From assembly GCA_963774345.1 (NCBI GenBank), contig CAVZFB010000049.1, positions 248,001 to 312,000 of the forward strand: DNA of 64,000 bases, read 5' to 3'. Shown here in pieces: positions 44,637 to 54,966 of this stretch. The notes under the pieces were generated by a model. The model was not told the DNA's origin. It was given only the letters and a program-made list of their open reading frames with translations, and searched no databases. The first letter of the stretch is position 1, and the number at the start of each line of letters is the position of its first letter. The position numbers and the translations under genes are program-made. Source of the DNA: AP-15 sp963774345 (GTDB lineage Bacteria > Pseudomonadota > Alphaproteobacteria > ATCC43930 > CGMCC-115725).

Positions 44637-44885
44637 ATGCCAGCGATGCAGGAACCGATCACCCAGACCGAGGGGCAGGCCGAAAGCGCCCCGGTGCATC
44701 CCGAAGAGATAAGAGCGAGCGTGGATCTCCGCATCGGCAAGAACGTCGCGCTAAAAGCCACGGTGCGCACGACGCCGGCCGGGCTCGTAACCGCCGGGGT
44801 CATGGTGGCCGCCATTGTCCTGTCAATCACGGTCTTGGTGCGGGCAATGCGGCGTCGCGACCCGCCCCGAGGGGTTATCCACTGA
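44637..44885 (+). CDS. Small membrane protein
   Basis: An 82-residue protein with an acidic N-terminus (EPITQTEGQAESAPVHPEEI), a beta-like middle (VDLRIGKNVALKATVRT) and one C-terminal membrane helix (AGLVTAGVMVAAIVLSITVL) followed by basic residues. No family recognised. The start is moderately supported (AGGCGGGT upstream). Confidence 0.5.
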   Translation: MPAMQEPITQTEGQAESAPVHPEEIRASVDLRIGKNVALKATVRTTPAGLVTAGVMVAAIVLSITVLVRAMRRRDPPRGVIH

Positions 44886-44947
44886 GGTCGCCGATTCGCC
44901 CTCTCAAAACCGACAGACCAACTCCGCCCCGCCATGTACGGGGCGGT

Positions 44948-45058
44948 GCCGAGTACGTCGGCTACGGGCGAGGAATCGCGCACCGCCTCGGTGTCTCACC
45001 GGCGACGCTCTATCGCTACATCCCGGCCGCGCGAACCGCGAATACGCCGGGCGTTTAA
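44948..45058 (+). pseudogene. Serine resolvase C-terminal remnant
   Basis: The frame ends YGRGIAHRLGVSPATLYRYI-PAARTANTPGV, an HTH_7-type DNA-binding end of a Tn3/Hin-type resolvase (ARxLGVSxATLYRY). The catalytic domain is absent upstream. A short fragment only. Confidence 0.55.
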
Positions 45059-45532
45059 CAACGGCCGCTCTACCCTAAAGACCGGGCGCTCCGGGAGGCT
45101 TTCAGCTTGGCGGCGGGCGGCGGCAGTGCGCCGATTGCGGGCATTCGCGGCACCGCGACAAAGGCAGGACGTCGACCGCTTGCGTCGGGTAACTGAAGGG
45201 GGAACGCGCAAATGTCTGGCGTCCTCCAGCCCTGCGGAACCATCTGGCCGATCGGGCGCCCCGTTCCAGGCGTCGCGCTCCCGAGAGGGAATGGGTTTGT
45301 TCTTCATAGCTCCCGAAGAGCGTTCTCTGGCTGCCGACGCATCAGCGTAGTCGACCAGATTCGGGCGCTTCGAGAATTCGGTCAGATCTTTGATTATCAA
45401 AGGATGAGTCATTGCGGCTTTGTACATCGGACAGTAGCAGCGCTTGCGCGTGAACAAGTTGGTGCGCCGGCGCGATGTGCACCTTGAATCTAGCGCAATC
45501 CGATGTGCCCTTATTCGGTATGTCAATCACAG
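45059..45532. other. No gene recognised
   Basis: This 474-base region lies between the resolvase remnant and the end of the UPF0182 gene. Overlapping open frames exist on both strands but none has motif or ribosome-site support. Confidence 0.4.
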
Positions 45533-48298
45533 CTAACGTGCGGCGGGCTGCCGACTCAGCTGCTCGAGCAGTGTCTGCAGCGCGTCGAGTTCGGCGCCAA
45601 AGCCGGCCCAGTCTCCGGCCTTTAGGCGATCGATCGCCCGATCATAATGCCCAAGCGCTTCACGGGCTCGCTTGTCTGCGGGACCAGGGGACGAAGCTTC
45701 GGCGCGCGCCGGTGAAGGGACGACCGGAGCGGATTCTTTGAACAGCGCGGCCAGAGCTGCGGGAAGGGTTTCCTTCATCACCACACGGTCCCCGTAAGCC
45801 GCGATCACTCGTTTGAGCTCCGGCAACTGGCCCAACTCGGCACGCAGGTACAGCGGCGACACATACAGGATCGAGTTCTCGATCGGTACGACCAGAAGGT
45901 TTCCGCGAATGACCCGTGAACCCATCTGATTCCACAGCGAAATCTGTTGGGAAATCTCGGTGTTTTGGTTGATGCGTGCCTCGATCTGGAACGGCCCATA
46001 GACAAGTTTTTCCTTGGGGAACTCGTAGACGATGAGCTTGCCGTAGTCGGGCGGATCGCAGCGTGCGGCCAGCCAGGCGATCATATTCTCCCGTTGGCTC
46101 GGCACCATCGGCAGCATCAGAAAGAACTCGGCGTGCAGATCGCCGGGCAGGCGCATCATGATGTAATAGGGCGCCATCCTGGCGGGGTTACGGCCGTTGG
46201 TGCCATCCGGTCCAGTCGGCTCGCGCGGAAACTGCCAGAGATCCTCGCGATTATAGAATACTTCAGGCGCATCCATATGGTATGCGCGGTACGCCAGAGC
46301 CTGGATGTAAAACAGGTCCTCAGGGTAGCGAATGTGCTTTTGCAGATCCGGCGGCATGGCGTCGAGTGGTTTAAACAGCGTCGGGAAGATACGCCGGTAG
46401 GTGCCCACAACCGGATCGATGACATCTGCCACATAGAACGTCACCGCTCCATTGTAGGCATCGATGACCACCTTGACCGAATTGCGAATGTAGTTGATGT
46501 CGCCATTCGGTTGCGGCTGGGCGTAGGGGAACCAGCTGCTGGTGGTGTAGGCATCCTGCATCCAGTAGAGTCGCCCGTCGCTGATAACCACATACGGATC
46601 GCGATCCAGCTTTAGGAACGGTGCTATCGTCTGGACGCGATCCTGGATATTGCGATGGAGCAGAATCCTACTCTCGCCGGTGATGTAACCGCTGAGCAGG
46701 ATGTTAACGTCGTTGAAATACCAAGCGAACAGCGTTCTCCAGGCGGTTCCCCCGATTGGGATTCCATCCTTGCCGTGATATGTCGTATAGACGTTGTCTT
46801 TTCCCTTGGGGTAGTCGAACTCGGGCGTGCTACTTTTGACGATCACGTAATCGTCGGCGCCTTCGCCAAAATAGATCCGCGGCTCAGTTACCGGTGGGCC
46901 ACCAGAGGCAACCGGCGGGACGTCCCTCAGGTAAAAAATCGGTAGACCTTCATTAGATTTCTGTGTGACCGGGGACATGACGACGCCGTTACCATGGGTG
47001 AACAGCAGGTGCAGGTTGACCCAGGTCTGGGCGTTGGTCGACAGCAGTGAAGGTGCCAGCTCACGGGCCGCAAGCGTCACCTGATGATATGAGCCATTGA
47101 TACCGTAACGATCGACGTCGACATCGAGGAACTTGTAGTAGGTGCGGATCTCCTGGAGTTGCGCGTAAGTGTCCATCAGCGGCTGCCAGTCCCACAGCCG
47201 AATGTTGTCGACTGTCCCGCTGTTGTTCTGCAGGGACTCGAAATTCAGCCCCTGCTCCGCGGGGAACGGCTTCACCGTAATCTGCCGAAGGTTATATGCT
47301 TCCCGGGTAAGAGCGATGCTCCGCTTGATGTAAGGCGCTTCGAGCTGCAGCTCGCTCGGCTGCACGTAAAAGCGTTCGAACAGCCCAGGCAGCAGCTCGG
47401 CAAAAACAAACGAGCTGCCGAATACCAAAATCGCCGCTGCGATGACCAGCGTGTAGGCGCGGCGCTGCAGGTTGGCCCATGTAACTACGGCAGCAGCGGC
47501 AGCAAGGCAGACGAGCAGCCAGAGCACGGGCAGCTCAATGTTGATATCAGCGTAGCCCGCCCCGACCACGACGCCGTTGTCGTTGTAGAGCAGCAAGAAC
47601 CGGTCCAACACATAGGACCAAGCTTTCACGGCAAAATAGAGACCCAGCAGCGCGGAGCCATGTGCGATGGCCGCGGACGAGATGCGCCAGGGCAGACGGT
47701 CCAGATTGATTTCGCCATGGATAAAGTACACCGCTCCGGCCATCAGGGCGCTTAGGAACAGGATCAACATCATCCAGTTCTTGAGCGCGACATAGACCGG
47801 CAATGAGAACAGATAGAAACCAATGTCTTTGTTGAACAGCGGATCGCTCTGCCCGTACGGCACCTGGTAGACGAACCGGAGGATCAGGTCCCATTTACCG
47901 GTCTCGCCGATCGCAATCAGCAGTCCGATGATGAGGGCGGAAGCCAGAATGATCAAACGCCAGCGCAACCGCGCGGAGGCCGGTCCCAACCACTCGGCCG
48001 GTGCCCCGGACAGTGCCCGGACCGCCCCGACGCCTGGATCAAGCACCACAGAAAGCCGAGGTCTGCGCCGCGACGCAAACCATAAGGCTGACCTTCCGCT
48101 CACCCAGAGAAGCAAGGTCGATACCGCGAAGACCGCTATAGAGAGAACGGCCTTTGTGAAAAAAACCGTCCAGAAGACGCCGACATAGCCGATTGTCGAA
48201 AACCACGCCCAATCGGCCACCAACCCGTTGGCGCTTCCGAGCAATACCAGAGCAGCCACGATGACGGCGACTGCCACGCCGATGCCTTTCCAACGCAT
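45533..48298 (-). CDS. UPF0182 family membrane protein
   Basis: The 921-residue protein is full length for UPF0182 (COG1615). It has about seven N-terminal membrane helices (within residues 1-300; DWAWFSTIGYVGVFWTVFFT, VLSIAVFAVSTLLL) and a large outside domain with family motifs (QLQEIRTYYKFLDVDVDRYG, HGNGVVMSPV, LVVPIENSILYVSPLYL). The C-terminus has an Ala/Pro linker and a coiled segment (HYDRAIDRLKAGDWAGFGAE). Function is unknown in the family. It is alone, with no operon partners. Confidence 0.95.
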   Translation of the reverse strand: MRWKGIGVAVAVIVAALVLLGSANGLVADWAWFSTIGYVGVFWTVFFTKAVLSIAVFAVSTLLLWVSGRSALWFASRRRPRLSVVLDPGVGAVRALSGAPAEWLGPASARLRWRLIILASALIIGLLIAIGETGKWDLILRFVYQVPYGQSDPLFNKDIGFYLFSLPVYVALKNWMMLILFLSALMAGAVYFIHGEINLDRLPWRISSAAIAHGSALLGLYFAVKAWSYVLDRFLLLYNDNGVVVGAGYADINIELPVLWLLVCLAAAAAVVTWANLQRRAYTLVIAAAILVFGSSFVFAELLPGLFERFYVQPSELQLEAPYIKRSIALTREAYNLRQITVKPFPAEQGLNFESLQNNSGTVDNIRLWDWQPLMDTYAQLQEIRTYYKFLDVDVDRYGINGSYHQVTLAARELAPSLLSTNAQTWVNLHLLFTHGNGVVMSPVTQKSNEGLPIFYLRDVPPVASGGPPVTEPRIYFGEGADDYVIVKSSTPEFDYPKGKDNVYTTYHGKDGIPIGGTAWRTLFAWYFNDVNILLSGYITGESRILLHRNIQDRVQTIAPFLKLDRDPYVVISDGRLYWMQDAYTTSSWFPYAQPQPNGDINYIRNSVKVVIDAYNGAVTFYVADVIDPVVGTYRRIFPTLFKPLDAMPPDLQKHIRYPEDLFYIQALAYRAYHMDAPEVFYNREDLWQFPREPTGPDGTNGRNPARMAPYYIMMRLPGDLHAEFFLMLPMVPSQRENMIAWLAARCDPPDYGKLIVYEFPKEKLVYGPFQIEARINQNTEISQQISLWNQMGSRVIRGNLLVVPIENSILYVSPLYLRAELGQLPELKRVIAAYGDRVVMKETLPAALAALFKESAPVVPSPARAEASSPGPADKRAREALGHYDRAIDRLKAGDWAGFGAELDALQTLLEQLSRQPAAR

Positions 48299-48577
48299 GC
48301 TTCCTCCCTTGTCGCGCGTTTTTCGCGAAAGTCTGACAGCAGTAGATCCTTTGGCAAGCGCCCGGGTTTGTGCCTCAGCCTGACTGTCGCCGGACCGCTT
48401 GTCGGCGGGGATTGATCCTCGTTGGCGATACCCGGAACATTCTCGTCCGTGACCAGACGACCACTAAGCAAATCCGAAGACACTGGGAAACATATAAAAA
48501 CTGCCGGACAACGATCGCGTGTGCTTTGATGTGCATCAACGGCATACCGGTTTGGCTGTGGGTAGGCGGGGGCCGGC

Positions 48578-48910
48578 ATGAAAAGAGTGAAGCGTACGGC
48601 AGTGCTCGCAGTCGCTCTGGTCGCGACGGCTGCTGTCGCGCATGCCGAGGACGGCGATGCGGCGGCCGGGCATGCCTTCGCACGCAACGCATGCCAACCT
48701 TGCCATGCTGTCGAGGCCGAGCTGCGCAAACCGAGGAGGATCGTGATCGGGCGGGCGTTTCGCGATGTCGCAAACACCTCGGGAATGACGGCAACCGCTA
48801 TCCGCGTCTTCCTAAGGACGTCACATCCGAAAATGCCGAACCCAATCCTGACACTGGAAGGGAGGGATGATGTGATCGCCTACATCCTAAGCCTGCGCGT
48901 TCCCCGCTGA
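48578..48910 (+). CDS. Small periplasmic c-type cytochrome
   Basis: The 110-residue protein has a signal peptide (RTAVLAVALVATAAVAHA), one haem-binding CQPCH at residues 39-43 and a C-terminal axial-Met region (SHPKMPNPILT) with VIAYILSLR. It is a class I monohaem cytochrome, an electron carrier in the periplasm. It stands 280 bases from the UPF0182 gene, divergent, and has no obvious oxidase or dehydrogenase partner here. Confidence 0.9.
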   Translation: MKRVKRTAVLAVALVATAAVAHAEDGDAAAGHAFARNACQPCHAVEAELRKPRRIVIGRAFRDVANTSGMTATAIRVFLRTSHPKMPNPILTLEGRDDVIAYILSLRVPR

Positions 48911-49161
48911 GGAGACCTGGCCAACAACGCCGGGTTTTTTATGTGGATCTGCTCGCGATTGCGAAGGGGCTCGGCGAATGCGGGCCAACCGCCCGGGTTC
49001 AATAGTCGAGTCCCGCGCCCACTTCGGTCCTCGCCCCGTGCGAAATCTGTCGCCGCCGAAAGCCGCGCGTGCTGCTTGTCCTTGATCGAGATCAAGGTAG
49101 AGCCGCGGGATCTCATCGATTGTTAAACTGCGCGACGCCGCGCTGATCGGAGGGTCTAGAG

Positions 49162-50341
49162 ATGGGCACGGTTTTGCACGACAGGCTGGACTACGTCGCG
49201 CGCGCCCGCTCGCTCGGGCCTGTTCTCGCCGCGGCGGCGCACGAGATCGAGCGGAACCGCGAATCACTGCAAGCGGTTGTGACCGCGCTGATTAACAACG
49301 GGCTCTTCCGCTTGTTGCAGCCGCGGTCGCTTGGCGGGGCCGAGCTCGACCCGATGACCTACATGCAGGTGGTCGAGCAACTCGCAAGTCTTGACGCCAG
49401 CACCGGCTGGTGTGTCGAGCAGGCGAACGGCTGCTCGATGGCTGCCGCCTTTCTCGATCCCGAAATAGCGCAGGAAATCTTCGGGCCACCCGACGGCATC
49501 GTCGCCTGGGGTCGGGTCGGCCGAGCTGTGCGCCGTCCCTGGCGGGTTCCGCCTGACCGGTGCATGGAACTTCGCCAGCGGCAGCCATCATGCCAGCTGG
49601 CTCGGCGCCCATATCGTGGCGCACGGTCGCGACGGCGCGCCACTGTGCCGCGCGGACGGCGGCGAAATTCTCCGTACCTTGCTGTTTCCAAAGAGTTACG
49701 CCACGATGACCTATATCTGGCACGTGGTCAGTCTGCGCGGCACCGGCAGCGACCAGTATTCGGTGACCGATGTGTTCATTTCCGAACGTCATACCGTGTT
49801 GCGTGACCCCCAGATCGCGCCGCGGGAGCCTGGCCGACTCTACTGCTTCAGCAGCAGCAACATGTATGCGGTGGGGGTTGCCGCGGTGACGCTTGGCATC
49901 GCGCGCGGCATGATCACCGACTTCACCGAACTTGCGACCGAGAAGGTGCCGCGCGGCGCACGACAGCGGCTGTGCGAGAACTAGGTGATCCAGTTGCAGC
50001 GAGCGCAGGCCGAGGCTCAGCTCGGCTCGGCGCGCTCCTTCCTGCTGAGCGGTCTCGCCGAGATTTGGGACGCGGTTGGCGAGACGGGTGAGCTTAACCT
50101 GGAGCAGAACACGAAGATCCGCCTCGCCACAACCTGGGCCATCGATCAGGCACGCGAGGTCATCAACACCCTCTATCACAGCGCGGGAGCGACGGCGATC
50201 TTCGACAACCGCCCGTTCGAACGCCGCTTCCGTGACATGCACACGGCCTCGCAACAAGCTCAAGGACGACAGGCGCATTACGAGACGATCGGCCGCGTCC
50301 TCTTCGGTCTCGCACCGGACACGACGATGTTTGCATTCTAA
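49162..50341 (+). pseudogene. Acyl-CoA-dehydrogenase-like flavin monooxygenase, broken
   Basis: ATG 49162 opens a protein like that at 20043 (EIERNRESLQAVVTALINNG, SLDASTGWCVEQANG). Near 49530 the reading shifts to the next frame (GAWNFASGSHHASWLGAHIV, RDMHTASQQAQGRQAHYETI at the end), and TAG at 49982-49984 interrupts it in the segment LCEN-VIQLQRAQAEAQLG. A complete enzyme would end at 50341. With a frameshift and an amber codon it is probably inactive, unless these are sequence errors. Confidence 0.75.
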
Positions 50342-50465
50342 CGCGCCCACGGATCGCCGGCGTCGATGCCATCACCTGGTTTCCAACCCGAGCCCACGTG
50401 CGGGCAGCGGAACGGAGCGATGATGGCTCCCGGCATGTGAGCCTCGTTGTAGAGGGAGGATTGTC

Positions 50466-50894
50466 ATGCGGATTCTTGTACCGGTTGACGGTTCCGTCAG
50501 CGCGGGCCGGGCTGCGGCGTGCGCAATAGCGCTTGCCGAGGGTCGTCCTAATGCCGCAATCACCCTGCTGACTGTGCAAAATCAGCAAACCCTCGATGTA
50601 TCCGACATCTCGGGCGTAACGTCGGTGGGGGCGAACGCGGAATACGCTGCCGCCCAGTCACAAAGGGCGCTCAGCCAGGCGATCGAGCTCTGCCACAACG
50701 CGCAGGTAAAGTTCGACAGCCGTTCGACCTTCGGTCCCGTCGCAGATATTATCAACAAGACAGCCCGCGAGATTGGCGCCGATCATATCGTAATGGGGAC
50801 GCGAGGTTTGAGTTCTTGGCACGAGATGGTTCTCGGCTCGGTTTCGACAAAAGTAATTCAGTTCGCTCGCGTGCCGGTATCCCTGGTTAAATAA
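50466..50894 (+). CDS. Universal stress protein (UspA family)
   Basis: The 142-residue single-domain Usp begins MRILVPVDGSVSAGRAAACA and carries the ATP-binding end motif GTRGLSSWHEMVLGSVSTKV followed by the VPVSLVK end. GGAGG lies before ATG 50466. It is next to two small heat-shock protein genes and groESL, so it belongs to a stress block. Confidence 0.93.
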   Translation: MRILVPVDGSVSAGRAAACAIALAEGRPNAAITLLTVQNQQTLDVSDISGVTSVGANAEYAAAQSQRALSQAIELCHNAQVKFDSRSTFGPVADIINKTAREIGADHIVMGTRGLSSWHEMVLGSVSTKVIQFARVPVSLVK

Positions 50895-50917
50895 AAGATC
50901 AAAGAGAACGATTACAC

Positions 50918-51316
50918 TTAATTGATTGCGATCTTTCGCGGGATCGCCTCCTTCACCTTTTTCAGCGTCAGGGTCAAGACGCCGTCATTGAGCTCGGCGG
51001 CGATCTGCTGCTGGTCGATCTTGTTCGACAGGGTGAACGCGCGAGCGAAATGGCCGACATTGTACTCGGTATAGAGCGGCTCCAGGCCCTCGTATTTGGT
51101 AAAGTCGAGCCGTCCTTCGACTCGGAGCACATCATTTTCGATATTTACATCAACATCCTTTTTTTCAACTCCCGGGATTTCCATCACAACGGTCAGGGCG
51201 TCGTCGGTTTCGTAGATGTCGGTATTCTGGACATAGTAGCGGGCAGGAACTGTCTTTTCCTCCTTGGAGACCAGTTCTTTTTTTTCCTGTACCGCGAGCT
51301 CTTGGGACTTTGCCAT
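50918..51316 (-). CDS. Hsp20 small heat-shock protein (second of pair)
   Basis: The 132-residue alpha-crystallin protein has an N-terminal Lys/Glu-rich arm (VQEKKELVSKEEK), the domain core (ALTVVMEIPGVEKKDVDVNI, VLRVEGRLDF, GHFARAFTLSN) and the end LNDGVLTLTLKKVKEAIPRK. It lacks the short IxI tail seen in many small Hsps. It is 30 bases after the first hsp20 gene, so the two form an operon. It holds unfolding proteins without ATP. Confidence 0.93.
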   Translation of the reverse strand: MAKSQELAVQEKKELVSKEEKTVPARYYVQNTDIYETDDALTVVMEIPGVEKKDVDVNIENDVLRVEGRLDFTKYEGLEPLYTEYNVGHFARAFTLSNKIDQQQIAAELNDGVLTLTLKKVKEAIPRKIAIN

Positions 51317-51346
51317 TTTACCCTCCGTCTTTTAAATCGATGCGGG

Positions 51347-51772
51347 CTATGCCACGGTGATCGCTTTTGGCTTGTCCCGCTCCGCGCGCGGGAGATAAAG
51401 CGCCAGAATCCCGTCGTGGTATTCGGCCCTGACCCGGTCCGCATCGATTTCGACCGGGAGGGTCACCGCCCGATCGAAACTCCCGGCCAACCGTTCACGG
51501 CGATGGACACCGGCCTTTTCGCCATACTCGACCGGTTTGGTGCCGGCAAGGCGGATCGTTCTGCCTTTGACCTGGATCTGCAGGTCGGCCTTTCGGATGC
51601 CGGGCAACTCGGTGATGATGACGACGTCATCGCCCTTGCGAAAAACATTGAGTGGCGGAAAAGCGCCGCCGCCGCTGATACTCGGCTCCAGCCAGCTACT
51701 GGCGCGCAACGCATCGAGAGCCTGCTGGAACTGGAGAAAAGTGCCGAACTGGTCGGGGAAGACCATGGCCAT
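51347..51772 (-). CDS. Hsp20 small heat-shock protein (first of pair)
   Basis: The 141-residue protein has an alpha-crystallin domain: VVIITELPGIRKADLQIQVK, TIRLAGTK, RRERLAGSFDRAVTLPVEID and YHDGILALYLPRAERDKPKA. AGGAG lies upstream of ATG 51772. Together with the downstream gene it may form hetero-oligomers. It is divergent from the groESL operon, so heat-shock control of both from the 51773-52191 region is plausible. Confidence 0.93.
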   Translation of the reverse strand: MAMVFPDQFGTFLQFQQALDALRASSWLEPSISGGGAFPPLNVFRKGDDVVIITELPGIRKADLQIQVKGRTIRLAGTKPVEYGEKAGVHRRERLAGSFDRAVTLPVEIDADRVRAEYHDGILALYLPRAERDKPKAITVA

Positions 51773-52046
51773 GGTTCACTCTCCTGGGCGTGGTTATCGA
51801 TAAATTCGGCGAAGCGGAGCTCGACTTTTTAGAAGCTGGAGTGGACCCTGGGAGCAATAAGGTGATCCCGGGAAATTCAGTCTAAGTTGGGTCTTACTGT
51901 CGTTAACATTCTAGGACTGTCCAGCGAACGCTCATTGATCTAAATCAAAACACGCGAACTGGGCTGAAAAATCTTTAGCCGATCCGGTTATCCCACAATA
52001 CCCCTATCGGACCTGTCTCGATTGAGACCCGGGTCTGTGGCATGCC

Positions 52047-52075
52047 CTTGCAAAAGACAACACCGCTCCCGATCT
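52047..52075 (+). promoter_or_regulatory. Candidate sigma-32 promoter of groESL
   Basis: CTTGCAAA at 52047-52054 and CCCGATCT at 52068-52075, spaced 13 bases, fit the heat-shock sigma consensus (CTTGAAA / CCCCATNT) with one mismatch in each. The CIRCE starts three bases downstream, at the expected transcript start. Confidence 0.55.
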
Positions 52076-52077
52076 TA

Positions 52078-52104
52078 GTAGCACTCTTGCACACAGAGTG
52101 CTAA
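52078..52104. promoter_or_regulatory. CIRCE operator (HrcA binding site)
   Basis: Arms GTAGCACTC and GAGTGCTAA are separated by nine bases (TTGCACACA). This is the CIRCE consensus with one mismatch in the left arm. It lies 87 bases before groES, so groESL should be repressed by HrcA, which is not in the window. Confidence 0.95.
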
Positions 52105-52191
52105 TCCCTCGTGATTAGAGACATTCCAGAATTAGTATCGCTTTCCTTGCGAGGGCGGTCGGATCTTAACCCGAAACTTTGGAACACTTTG

Positions 52192-52506
52192 ATGAAATTC
52201 AGACCTTTGCACGACCGCGTGCTCGTGCGGCGCGTCGAGCAGGAAGCGAAGACGACAGGTGGGATCATCATTCCCGATACCGCCCAGGAGAAGCCGATGG
52301 AGGGCGAGGTCATCGCAGCCGGGCCAGGGGCCCGCGGCGACGACGGGAAGGTGCACCCGCTCGACGTAAAGACCGGCGATCGCGTGCTGTTTGGCAAATG
52401 GTCGGGCACTGAGATCAAAATCGACGGCGAGGAGCTGATGATCATGAAGGAATCCGACGTCATGGGCATCGTCGAGGGCGCCGTCGCCGCTGCAAAGTCA
52501 AGCTGA
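52192..52506 (+). CDS. groES: Co-chaperonin GroES
   Basis: The 104-residue protein starts at ATG 52192 (MKFRPLHDRVLVRRVEQE); a longer frame from 52111 is not family-like. It contains the mobile loop (EAKTTGGIIIPDTAQEKPME), GEVIAAGPG and KWSGTEIKIDGEELMIMKES. GroES caps the GroEL ring. GroEL follows 13 bases later. It is under CIRCE and probably sigma-32 control. Confidence 0.97.
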   Translation: MKFRPLHDRVLVRRVEQEAKTTGGIIIPDTAQEKPMEGEVIAAGPGARGDDGKVHPLDVKTGDRVLFGKWSGTEIKIDGEELMIMKESDVMGIVEGAVAAAKSS

Positions 52507-52519
52507 AAGGGAAACGATT

Positions 52520-54164
<1,645 letters not shown>

Positions 54165-54193
54165 GCTTTCACCTGCACTGACGCGTGTGGAAA

Positions 54194-54233
54194 GGGGCAT
54201 CGCCTCTCTGAAGACAAGAGAGGCGATAGCCCC
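54194..54233 (+). terminator. groESL terminator hairpin
   Basis: Stem GGGGC + ATCGCCTCTCT pairs with AGAGAGGCGAT + (A) GCCCC, loop GAAGACA; 16 bp with one bulged base, 30 bases after the groEL stop. No T-tract follows. Confidence 0.65.
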
Positions 54234-54437
54234 ACCCTCCTGTGACCTCCAGGTTCGCGCCAGGCAATGGCCGCAAAGGGGGCAGGAGGAGCCGTTCGCT
54301 CCGCGGGGGAGGAGCGGCCCGAAAGGGTTGCAAGCCGAAATAGAGCTGGGTTACTTCCTTCGCCGGCGTGATCGACTTGCGGGCATTGCTGTGCAAAACT
54401 GCACCACGCCGTTACAGGCCTGCAGGGAGGCAGCCCG

Positions 54438-54830
54438 ATGACCGAGAAGACCGCGCAATCCGTCGCGAATTTGGGCTATCACGCCCACATCTATTACGAC
54501 CCAGCAAAAACGCGCCCCGTTGCCGAGCGGGTCTGCGCCGCGATCGGCGAGAAGTTCAAGGTCGAGATCGAAGAGTTTCGCGACACGCCGCGCGGACCCC
54601 ATCCGATCAGCAATGCCCTGGTCATTTTCAAGCCCGAAGAGTTCGAGCGTGTCGTCCCGTATCTGATGCTGAACCGCGAGGGACTCGACGTGCTGGTCCA
54701 CCCGCTGACGACAGACGCGGTCGAGGACCACAGTAGCTACGCGCTCTGGCTCGGCAACCCGGTCGAACTAAAGCTGCACACGTTGCCACACGGCCGCGGC
54801 GGGCAACTTCCGAGCGGGGTAAAAGCCTAA
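54438..54830 (+). CDS. DOPA 4,5-dioxygenase family protein
   Basis: The 130-residue protein has the motifs of PF08883: GYHAHIYYDP at the N-terminus, RGPHPISNALVIF, VLVHPLTTDAVEDHS and ALWLG. The histidines form the probable metal site. Fungal members cleave DOPA between carbons 4 and 5; bacterial ones act on catechol-like substrates or are uncharacterised. It lies alone after groESL. Confidence 0.9.
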   Translation: MTEKTAQSVANLGYHAHIYYDPAKTRPVAERVCAAIGEKFKVEIEEFRDTPRGPHPISNALVIFKPEEFERVVPYLMLNREGLDVLVHPLTTDAVEDHSSYALWLGNPVELKLHTLPHGRGGQLPSGVKA

Positions 54831-54966
54831 GCGTCGCGGCGGCTCGCCCGCCCGGTGCCAGTGCGGCCGGGGCGGCGCGATCCGGTCTGCGAGGAACGCC
54901 GTGCCGTGGAACGAGCGGCAGCAACTCAGACTAGCGGCGCAACGGGCGGCAACGAGAAGGGATCGG

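Noticed and set aside
31633..49984. Recoding of TAG as a sense codon
   Set aside because: TAG ends intact genes here, including the sugar transferase (4980-4982) and the Trypco1 gene (27854-27856), so a general recoding is not supported.
49292..50350. Leftward 352-residue frame opposite the broken dehydrogenase-like gene
   Set aside because: No motif, and the plus-strand reading gives clear family sequence despite lesions.
51773..51860. ROSE-type RNA thermometer before the first hsp20
   Set aside because: The leader has no clear U(U/C)GCU segment facing the AGGAG; folding would be needed.
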